Assembly: GCA_003116975.1 (NCBI GenBank) | Contig: BGKB01000048.1 | Span: 341,001 to 405,000, forward strand | Direction of reading: 5' to 3' | DNA from: Aurantiochytrium sp. KH105 | Taxonomy: Eukaryota > Sar > Bigyra > Thraustochytrida > Thraustochytriidae | DNA: 64,000 nt | Part shown: in pieces, positions 46,354 through 54,613 of the stretch | Numbering within the stretch: position 1 is the stretch's first letter | Layout: each line of letters starts with the position of its first letter | The notes under the pieces: model-generated | Seen by the model: only the letters and a program-made list of their open reading frames with translations | Told to the model about the DNA's origin: nothing | The model's database searches: none | Position numbers and translations under genes: made by a program

Positions 46354-49300
46354 CTAGCGCGAGTGCGTCTTACTTCCGTCCTCCTCGGCAAGAAGCGTCC
46401 TGTACAAGTGGTCAAAGATCTTGGGACGGTTCGTCCATGGCTCACCATTTCCCTCCTTCTCGTCCTTTTGTGCTTGACGCGCGTACTTGAGCAGAGCGCC
46501 TTTGTAGGCGGTGAGCTCATCTTCTGCCTCGAGGCGCTTCGCCTCTTCGAGCTTGACTTGGACAATGAGCTCATTCTTTTCTGCCACAACGGCATCCATT
46601 TGGGTCACCTTGGTAACCTCGGCGGAGAGACCTTGAACGCGCGACTTGAGCGACTTGACCTGCGAGCGCAGCAACTCATTTGCCGCCTCCACTTCACGGT
46701 TGCGACGCTTGAGGTCCTCCTCTCTACGAATCGCATCCTCGTCGCCATCCCCCGAACCACCCGAGGCGCCAGCGGCATCCTCGGTCACAGACGAAGCGGA
46801 GGCGCGTCGCGGCGTGCGATCACGGCGCATACGCTCGTGCACGGTGCGCTCATTGCTCAGCTGCTCCTCGAGATGAGCAATCTTTTTGTGAGCAAGGGCG
46901 AGCAGGTCCTTTTGCTCGTTCAAGGCCATCTCCGCGCGCTGACGTGCGGCGCTGGCCTCCTCCGCACGTTCCTCAGAGCTGGTATTGGCCTCCTTGAGCG
47001 CGCGAGCGTGCGACTGCGAGACGGCAAGCTGTTCACGGACAGTCTCCAGCTCGCTCGCCAGCTTCGCTTGTCCATGTTTCTCGCGCTGGATCTCATTCTG
47101 CGCCTCGTCAGCCTCCATGCGCAGTCGTGCGGTGAGCTTGTCGGCTTCATCGTGGGCCTGTTCCAGACTCGCCTGCGCATCAGCAACCTCAGCGCGCAAT
47201 GTCTTCATTTCTTCCTGGCGCGCCGCCAAGTCTCCCCGAAGACGCTCGCGTTCTTCGACAGCATTGTCCAAGAGGTTTTGCGAGTTCTCGTACTTGATCT
47301 GCATGGCCCGCAACTCCTTTTCCAGCGCGCGAAGAGCATCTTCCTTGGTTCCAATCGTATTGACCCAGGCCTCTCCTTCATTCGCCAGCGCTTCCATGCT
47401 TGCCTCGAGCTGCTTGACTCGGCGCGTCTGTTCCTCCTTTTGTTGCTTGAGGCGGGTAATTTCAGCGGCCAAAGACCCGGCCTGCTCCTCGTGCTTTTCC
47501 TCTGCGCTCTTGGCAGAGGCCGCGGCCTCCTCAAGGTGAGCCTTGAGCGTATTGCACTCTTCCTGCACGAGGGTGCGCTCCGTAACAGCCCGCTCGGCCT
47601 CGGCACGCGCTTCGTCAACAACATCGCACAATCGTCGCGTGCGGCTTCCCTGTTTTTCGAGACGCTGCTCGCACTGCGTCACTACAGCGCTGGCGCGTGC
47701 ATTGGCCTCGTAGAGCTTGGTCTTGTATTCCTCGAGTTCCTCTCTGATTTTGAGATGCGAGTTGATTTTGAGCGCTACGCCAGTCTGACTCTGCGCAAAG
47801 GTAAACGTCATGCGGGCTGCGGGATTGGGGACCCGATCCACATCCACATCCTCGCGACCTGCTGCGCGTTCCTTTTCCACGAGCGTAGCCACGCGCCGTA
47901 GCGTACACCTTTCGTATGTTTTGAGGTCTTTGCGCTTGCGCACCGGCGGCGAGGGTTCGATGGGGATCCCATTCACGGCCACGAGTGCATCGCCGACACG
48001 CACGATGCGGGACTTTTCTAGCTGCCCAGGGCTTTCCTCGCCGGCCACAACGGTAGGGCAGAAACCACTAATACATACGCAGGTCGCGCCCTTTTCGGGA
48101 AAGTTCTCGTCAGAGGATCTGCGTACGACGTCAAAAAGCGTCAGCGTGACGCCAAGGCCTTCGCCGTCAATCATGTCTAGCTCTACATCGTAGCGGTCGC
48201 CAAAGCCACCCACTTTATAGAGGTCAAACTCTGCTGGCATTTCCTCGGGAGGGACCGGAGGCGGGGCCTTTTCACCTTGGCTCTGTTTACCTTGTGCGGA
48301 GCCAGACGGCGACGAGGACGCCACGCTTGAAGACGACGCTCCTGCTGGTGCCGCTGCCGACGATGACGACTTGCCAACGCCCAAAAAGGACTGCAATGGA
48401 AGCGAGCGTGCGGAAAAGCGTCGTGCAAAAGCGGAAAAGGTTGCCCCGGTCGTTGAGGTGGACGGCGCGCGCGATCGCAGCGGCTGGGTCTTGCGCGCCG
48501 TTTGCGCGAGGTCGTCATAGTCAAGGAGCTTCCAGACCTCGCTATAGACACAGTCTGCCGCCTCGAGGCCCTCGTCGTCAGCGAGCCCTGCGCCATTACC
48601 GCCCGGAAGTGAAATGGTACCCGATACGGAGACAGACGTGGACTCGGGTCGCGTCTCGACAGCTTGCTCAAGCGGCTCAAAGTCGTAGCCGCGTGGCTTC
48701 GCTTGCACTTCGTCGCGCCGGCGACGCAGCAGCACAATAAGGGCATCGCGCTCCGCGTTGGCACGCGCGTGCAGCATGATGCTCTGGTCGCCCAATACAA
48801 GGTGCATGGCTCGCGCGTGGGTGCTACCCGCGTACACCTGCAGACGATCCTCGGGGAAACGCGACGTCACCGGAGCTGCCCCGGCGTCATCGGGGTCATC
48901 TGTGTCGGTTGCGCCGCCCTTTTTCGAGGCTTGCGCTCGCCGCACTGTGACACAGAGTTTGTCTTTTGCCTTTGCGTCAACTACGAGCTGTGCTTCGTTG
49001 GCAGGATCAGCGCGATTTTTAAAGTTGTCAAATTGCAAGACCTTGGAGCGCTTCATGAGGTCCTTGACCAAGTCAGACACGGCTGTTGAAAGTTGCACGA
49101 CGGGAGGTTCCGAGGCCTCGTCCTCGTTCGTAGAGGTCTCCTGGCCAGCGCCCTGAGAACCGGAGGTAAAATGCCAAACGAGATCCTTTTGAGACGTTGT
49201 CGAGCTCATGGATGCAAAAGACGCCATTGAAGCCAGGCTCACAGATGACATGGAAGGTGGGAGCATGGTTTTCTCGGCGCTCTCTGCAGCTGGAGCCGTG

Positions 49301-50400
49301 GTGGCGGATCCCGCGGCGGGGCTGCTCGCGGCAGGATGGCTTGCGGCGGCTGACTTGGAAGCGACCGACGAGGGTGACGCGGCGGAGGGTGCTGTCGTTG
49401 CAGCCGCGACAGGTTCAGACTCTGCAGTTGCAGGTTCCGCGCCGGGCACGAGGCGCCAAAAGAGCTCGGTCATGCGCACCTCTGCGCGCACCAAGTGATC
49501 GGCATCATCGATTGTGAGTCGATAGTAGCCAATATTGGGAGCATCTGCGATTGTTTCCCAGGCTTCGTCTCCCGCGTTCGCGTCCGTGTCGTCTTCCTTG
49601 GAAGGGATGCAACGTGACCAAGAGACCTCGAGAAGCTTGACGTCCTGCTGCACGCCGACGGCGGCACCAGACACGCGATCTTTGAGCGCGAGCACGGATC
49701 CGGTCGTGCGTTCGCCATCGAGAAAAATGTGATTTCCTGCAAGCGCGTCCATGAGCTCGGCGGCGCGGCGACGCAGCTCTGCGCTTTCCTGGCTCATTTC
49801 CTTGTAGAGCCTGCCGGGCCTCGCCAAAAGTTCACCGATCTGACTCTGTGCCTTTACGGCCGTACTCAATGTCCGCTTCATCCAGAGTCCCATGCCGTAG
49901 CTTCGCTGTTCTTGGGGCGGCACGGTGGACTCTGGCTTGGCGGGCGTCTCGTCTGCGCCGGCGTAGGTGTCATTTTCTTCGTCCTCGTCCTCGTCCTCGT
50001 CCTCGACCTGGCTTTTGGCCTCGTCGTCCTCGTTGTCGCGGTCGTCGTCGCCGTGAGCACTTTCGTCAATCGTTTCTGCACGCTCATGGCCGCGACTTTC
50101 GCGTTCCCCATCGCCGTCCTCGTTCGGCAAGCCGTCTCCGGCATCTACATTGGCATCGACGTCGGCATCGGCAAGCACTTCGGCGTTGGTGCTGGCGTCG
50201 GAGTTGGCCTGGACCTCACCGTCGTCGGCCATGTCGCCGTCGGCGTCGTCGTTCGTACCTTCCGCCTCGCCGGTATCGGTCTGATCGCGGGGGGGGTCGA
50301 GGCCTCCGCTCTCTGCCGCCGCCGCCGCCGCCTTCTCCTCCTCCTCCTCCGCGCCGCGGTGCTCCTCCTCCGCGCCGCGCGCCTCGGTCTCGCGCGCCAT
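46354..50400 (-). CDS. Large coiled-coil protein with AIR9-like and PDZ-like domains
   Basis: A single exon encodes 1348 residues. Residues 1-170 are Glu/Asp/Ala-rich and disordered. Residues about 240-320 (LLEVSWSRCIPSK to YYRLTIDDADHLVRAEV) resemble the Ig-like A9 repeat of AIR9 microtubule-binding proteins (W.R....., Y.LT..D....L...V). Residues about 450-565 could be a PH-like fold (SKVLQFDNF, ending ERDALIVLLRRRRDEVQ). Residues about 735-840 look like a PDZ domain (VELDMIDGEGLGVTLTL, CVCISGF, SRIVRVGDALVAVNGIPI). From about 886 to 1327 there is a long coiled coil. The start is the first ATG. The set suggests a cortical or cytoskeletal scaffold; domain names are by eye, PDZ being the firmest. 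Confidence 0.82.
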   Translation of the reverse strand: MARETEARGAEEEHRGAEEEEEKAAAAAAESGGLDPPRDQTDTGEAEGTNDDADGDMADDGEVQANSDASTNAEVLADADVDANVDAGDGLPNEDGDGERESRGHERAETIDESAHGDDDRDNEDDEAKSQVEDEDEDEDEENDTYAGADETPAKPESTVPPQEQRSYGMGLWMKRTLSTAVKAQSQIGELLARPGRLYKEMSQESAELRRRAAELMDALAGNHIFLDGERTTGSVLALKDRVSGAAVGVQQDVKLLEVSWSRCIPSKEDDTDANAGDEAWETIADAPNIGYYRLTIDDADHLVRAEVRMTELFWRLVPGAEPATAESEPVAAATTAPSAASPSSVASKSAAASHPAASSPAAGSATTAPAAESAEKTMLPPSMSSVSLASMASFASMSSTTSQKDLVWHFTSGSQGAGQETSTNEDEASEPPVVQLSTAVSDLVKDLMKRSKVLQFDNFKNRADPANEAQLVVDAKAKDKLCVTVRRAQASKKGGATDTDDPDDAGAAPVTSRFPEDRLQVYAGSTHARAMHLVLGDQSIMLHARANAERDALIVLLRRRRDEVQAKPRGYDFEPLEQAVETRPESTSVSVSGTISLPGGNGAGLADDEGLEAADCVYSEVWKLLDYDDLAQTARKTQPLRSRAPSTSTTGATFSAFARRFSARSLPLQSFLGVGKSSSSAAAPAGASSSSVASSSPSGSAQGKQSQGEKAPPPVPPEEMPAEFDLYKVGGFGDRYDVELDMIDGEGLGVTLTLFDVVRRSSDENFPEKGATCVCISGFCPTVVAGEESPGQLEKSRIVRVGDALVAVNGIPIEPSPPVRKRKDLKTYERCTLRRVATLVEKERAAGREDVDVDRVPNPAARMTFTFAQSQTGVALKINSHLKIREELEEYKTKLYEANARASAVVTQCEQRLEKQGSRTRRLCDVVDEARAEAERAVTERTLVQEECNTLKAHLEEAAASAKSAEEKHEEQAGSLAAEITRLKQQKEEQTRRVKQLEASMEALANEGEAWVNTIGTKEDALRALEKELRAMQIKYENSQNLLDNAVEERERLRGDLAARQEEMKTLRAEVADAQASLEQAHDEADKLTARLRMEADEAQNEIQREKHGQAKLASELETVREQLAVSQSHARALKEANTSSEERAEEASAARQRAEMALNEQKDLLALAHKKIAHLEEQLSNERTVHERMRRDRTPRRASASSVTEDAAGASGGSGDGDEDAIRREEDLKRRNREVEAANELLRSQVKSLKSRVQGLSAEVTKVTQMDAVVAEKNELIVQVKLEEAKRLEAEDELTAYKGALLKYARQAQKDEKEGNGEPWTNRPKIFDHLYRTLLAEEDGSKTHSR

Positions 50401-51310
50401 GATCTTCGATCACGCGATGGATTCCTTCGGAGTCCTGGCCCGAGGCTCAGACGAAACCGACGCCATCGCGGTTTCGCGTAACCCTCCTAACCGACGGATG
50501 GGCCTGCCTCTGTTTACATTTTACTGACATGTGATGTGACTGAAAAAGGCTCTCTCCGCCGGTCGCGCCGATCTTCTCGATGGCGTTGATCGCCGTGGAG
50601 CCCCCGGGCAATAACTTTGGTTTATGTGCAACCGGATCGGATCACTGGCGGAACGAGACGCCTCAGGAACTGCTCGAGATGCAGAAGAGGGTTGTTTGGG
50701 TAGCGATAGCGGAGCAGAGCGTAGCGATGGTCGAGGAGCCCATGCGCCGAGAACCGATCGCTCTTTCACTGGCCGCTACCGATGTTTGCTTTTTTTTAAT
50801 TCTCAAATCTTCCAGCGCCGTGTCCTGCACGCACTCTTCCAGGCGTGCATGACGCACACGCACGCGAAGGCGGCGACCCGGGCCACCTGCAACTGCTTTC
50901 CTTCCCTCGCAACGCGTCCACCAGCCACGCCCTTTCCACGCCTCCCTCTTTCACTCCTCCACCACCTTCTCAGTCTATACGCCAAGCTGTTTATTCGTGA
51001 CGACAATGTCGTTTGTTGCCAAAACGAACTGCACGAGACCCGAAGTGACATCTCGCACGCACACACCCTACCTCCCCCCACACCTGCTTCCTGCTCCCTC
51101 AAGATCGCGGCCAGTCCCGCAACGTTCGAAAGGGTTCTCCTCGAGGAACTGGCTCGTGGCGCCGCGCAGCGCGTGCAGAGGGCAGGCGCAGCGCGTGCGC
51201 GCGGCCGCGCTGCCAGGCGGCGCCGCCGGCCCGGAGACGCGGCCGCGCGCGAGCTGGCTCGTGGGGCCTCGCACTTCTGCCTCGCGCGGCGAGCGAGCGA
51301 TGCGAGAGAC

Positions 51311-51360
51311 GATGCAATGCGATGCGATGCGACGCGATGCGATGCGACGCGACGCGACGC
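51311..51360 (+). repeat. GATGC/GACGC pentanucleotide repeat
   Basis: About ten units that drift from GATGC to GACGC along the array. Confidence 0.9.
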
Positions 51361-52104
51361 GGACGCGCCTGCGTGGGCGGGCGGGCGGGCGCGGGCAGGC
51401 GAGACGAGCGTGTCGCGGGCCACGCGCCTGACGTCTTGCCGCGCGCGAGGACGGGAGCGAGTCGCTTCGAGCTCTTTGTTTGAAATTTTTGAAACGCAGC
51501 AGCAGGAGCAGGGGCCTTTACAAAAGCAAGCAAGCTAGCTAGCAAGCAAGCAACGCGAGAAAGCAACGCAAGCTCTCGCGCACACTGCAGCCCGCTCCTC
51601 GCGGACTGCGCGCCTCCGTCCCTCCGCTCCCCCGCCTTCCTTCCCCCCCTCGCCATCGCGTCGAGCGAGCTCTTCGCCAAGAACTGGGCTGGGTTGGGCT
51701 GATTAACAACGACCAACCGCAGTGCGCTCTCTGTGCTGGAAACTTTTTTCCTAACTGTAAGTGGGCTCCCACTCGTGCACTGAGTCGATCTTGCGCTAGC
51801 TGCCTCTGCGCAGCCAGGCAGGGGTACGCATCGCGCCGTTGCTGCTGCCATCCGTTCGATCATGCCAGCCCGAGCAGCAAGCAGCCAGCCAGAAGAACTT
51901 GAAGCCTGGCCGGCGGTCGCCACGCGCGGCAGCATCGAGCTATACCTCTCGCATCGCTTTTCTCTGCGACCCATTCGTGACAGCAAGCGTGCAGTTGCAG
52001 AAGCCGGCACGCGCGCGTACCCTGCGTACCAGTATAATACCTTCCCAGCGTGGGCACACACGGCCAGCACCTATCCCTTGACTGAGAGTGCGAGTGGCCG
52101 ATGA

Positions 52105-52115
52105 TTCACTGTCAA
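52105..52115 (-). promoter_or_regulatory. 11-mer TTGACAGTGAA upstream of the small Cys-rich gene (minus strand)
   Basis: The plus strand reads TTCACTGTCAA, then TCAAGATGGCCG. It lies 139 bases upstream of the ATG of the 52244-52459 gene. It is the only exact copy close to a recognised start. Confidence 0.4.
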
Positions 52116-52243
52116 TCAAGATGGCCGAACGTGCAACGCGGCCGGCCGGCCGGCCGACGGACGGCAGCAAACCCGCAACTCCAAAGCCCAAACAGCACTT
52201 CAAGAGATAGCAGAAGAGCCACAGAGCACAAAGCAACAGAAAG

Positions 52244-52459
52244 ATGGCGGACAAGCAGCAGATGGTTGTGGCGGTCGACCCGCGCATCGCGGCCGCTGGC
52301 ATGGACCCCAGCAAGGTCACCTACGAAACCGAGAAGTACTGCGGCGTCATCTCGCTGGTCATTGGCTTCTGCATCTTCCCCTGCATCTGCTGCTGCCCTT
52401 GCGACGAGCGCCAGGTGGCCGTCGACCAGTCCACTGGCCGTCGCGTTGTGCTCCATTAA
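52244..52459 (+). CDS. Small Cys-rich membrane protein (71 aa), unknown function
   Basis: A complete 71-residue frame with the start context CAGAAAGATGGCGG, close to that of the PX-domain gene. The N-terminal half is soluble (MADKQQMVVAVDPRIAAAG). Residues 33-52 (CGVISLVIGFCIFPCICCCP) are one hydrophobic, Cys-packed helix holding six of the seven cysteines. The seventh is in CDER, which starts the short polar tail CDERQVAVDQSTGRRVVLH. Cys clusters at a membrane border are often palmitoylated, and the FPCICCCPCDER pattern recalls small Cys-rich membrane proteins of protists, but I cannot name a family. The low-complexity-free composition and clean start argue it is real. Confidence 0.75.
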   Translation: MADKQQMVVAVDPRIAAAGMDPSKVTYETEKYCGVISLVIGFCIFPCICCCPCDERQVAVDQSTGRRVVLH

Positions 52460-54281
52460 ACAATGCTTCGCAGTGATCTCTAATTCAATAAGATGTTCTA
52501 TCCGTGTCCATGCAGATCAGTGACTATTCAATAGGAAAAAAGACCACTTGTTCGCTTGGTCGCTAGCTTCGTGAAACAGCAAGCGACTCTGAGCTCTTGC
52601 CGTCGAGTGGTGACGCCAAGCGACTTCTCCCTTCGTGCCGGGACTAGGGTTGGCCGAAAGCGAGTTGTCGAGATGCGCAAGTCGCAGTCATCGTGCGAGA
52701 CTGTAAAGCCGGGATGCGATTGGCACGCCCAGCTTGACGGCGAGGAGAGCCGTATGTTCTTTGCTGGTAGGCCTCTTTTCCAAGCTTGCGCTACTGGAAT
52801 GTACGAGACTGAGATGTGAAAACGATTGACGGGAAACGGAATGTTATTGATCGAGATGCGGCGACATGGATGCACTCTTCGATTGGCATTGGCATTGACA
52901 TTGACATGCATTCGATTGAGAACATTTAACAGGAGTAGTTCTAACTTCGAAAGGCGCCGTGAGCAACAAGGATCGAGATGCCATGCAGCTCAACCTGGCT
53001 CTTAATGGCAGCCTTTCTCAACCGTGCTGTATATCGCCTTGCAACATCTGTTCTCTTGCGTAATTTTGTGCCTGAGATAGACCTTCACGCGGCCATGGAG
53101 CCACTTTCGTGCTGGTTGGAGTCAGGCATCACACCAAGACAAGCAAGCTTCGTCTAGTGTTCTTCTTTCATTCTATACACAGCATCTTCTCAACAGTGCA
53201 GGCTACCCGCTGCGTGCGTAGCTGGAGCTGCACAAACCGAATTCGTTGCTCGATGCTCGGTCGCGACGCCGCTCACACTTCTAGTGGCGGCTCAATGGTT
53301 CGTCTTCCGATTGATCTCGTCCAGCCTGTGCGTACACCCTACCACCATGCGTGCGCTCCATCGTCTTTGTGAAAGCCCGCGAACCTTCTACCGTGTTCAC
53401 CCCGCCCGCACGACGCGGCATGAGATCGCATGGTGAACACCTACCCATACCTGTGCGCTGCACTGCTCGCCTTCGCTTCGCTCTGCAATCTCAAGATGTG
53501 ACGCGACCGGGTGTGTGCATTTTGCGTGCTCGGTGGGCACGTGCCCTCCCTCCCTCGACGTCACTCTGCCCTTGCACAGCAGCGCTGCGCCGTCGCAGGC
53601 GGGCCCGCCGCGCCAATGGCATCGCCCGTTCGCCGCAGCAGCAGAGCCCCCGCTCCGGTAGCGGCCACGGCGCCCGTCTCGCCAAGCTGCAAAGCTGCCC
53701 GTATCCAAGCTGCGAGTCCCTAAAACCCATGTCGGCTCCGGGCGCAGCCTCTGTCGAGGCACGCAAGATCCCGCTCCCGGCGAGGCGCGCCAGGTCCAGC
53801 CGCCCTCGAAGGCGACGCGCGGAGGGCGGATCAGAGCGGAGCAGAGCAGAAGAAGAGCGGAGCAGAGCGGAGCAGAGCAGAAGAAGAGCGAAGCCCGGGC
53901 CGAGGGCCTGGTGCTCTGCACCTGAAGTGCCGGCTGTGCGTGCACCTGGAAAACCCGGAGTCGCAGCGCAGCACATCGAGATCGACGACAGACGGAGACG
54001 GAGAGAGAGGGAGAGACGCAGGCGAAGGCAGACCAGCAAGCCCCGAGCGAGCGAGCCCGGCCCGCGCACCCGCGCCGCGCCGCGCCGCGCCGCTCTGCGC
54101 GCTTGCGCCCCGCGCGGCGCCTGCTGCCGCTGCTGCTGCTGCTGCGAGGCGCGCGCACGCGGAGATCGGTCGGTCGGGGGCGTCGTTGGCGTCGTTCATC
54201 CGCTCGTTCGTCATCGGCGCCAAGGCCGGCGTCGCTGCGCCCCGCGCCCGCGCCCGCCGCGGCGTCGCGCGCTCCGCTCCG

Positions 54282-54315
<34 letters not shown>

Positions 54316-54613
54316 GTTGTCCGCGCNCGCGCCCGCGCCCGCGCCCGCGCCCGCGCGTTGTCCGCGCCGCGAGCCGAGGCGCGAAGGAGTCGGCCGCCGC
54401 GGCACGGGACCAAGGGGAAGAACTCGAGGCGGAGCGGGAGCGCGTCGAGGTCCAGGACCGTGCGCGTCGAGGAGGACCCCGCCCGCTGCGGGCAAAGTGG
54501 AGCCAGGAGAGCGAGCAGCTGCAGGTGGCGGCCGAGGGAGAATCCATTCTGCGAGCGACGCCGCGGCCGGGGCCGGTCGGACGCGCCGCACATGGGCCGG
54601 GGCCGAGACGGCC
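52460..54613. other. Intergenic / upstream region of the RasGEF gene
   Basis: About 2.1 kb. The first 900 bases are moderate in GC and hold no convincing gene. From about 53.4 kb the DNA becomes extremely GC-rich and the RasGEF frame stays open back to 53351, but its translation is Arg/Ala/Pro repeats, so I treat it as promoter and 5' UTR. In-frame ATGs at 53420 and 53728 remain possible starts. Confidence 0.4.
54282..54366 (+). repeat. Duplicated (CGCGCC)n array around an ambiguous base
   Basis: CGCCCG hexamer arrays ending in GCGCGTTGTCCGCGC occur twice in tandem, about 45 bases apart. An N sits at 54327 between the copies, so the array length in the assembly is uncertain. Confidence 0.85.

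Larger units (their letters stand above)
50401..52243. other. Divergent intergenic region
   Basis: About 1.8 kb between the AIR9-like/PDZ-like gene and the small Cys-rich protein gene, which diverge, so it should contain both promoters. It has GATGC/GACGC repeats, AAGC repeats near 51520-51555, and one TTCACTGTCAA motif just before an AAGATGGCC. Long frames on both strands around 50.6-51.5 kb are Arg/Ala/Ser-rich and not believable. Confidence 0.4.

Noticed and set aside
50624-52070. 304-codon plus and 323-codon minus frames upstream of the small Cys-rich gene
   Set aside because: Arg/Ala/Ser-rich translation of simple repeats, with no recognisable motif.
53351-54613. Treating the whole 1097-codon frame as the RasGEF protein
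   Set aside because: The first 421 codons begin with GTG, run through hexamer arrays and an N, and translate to Arg/Ala/Pro repeats; a start at 54614 (or less likely 53728) is preferred.
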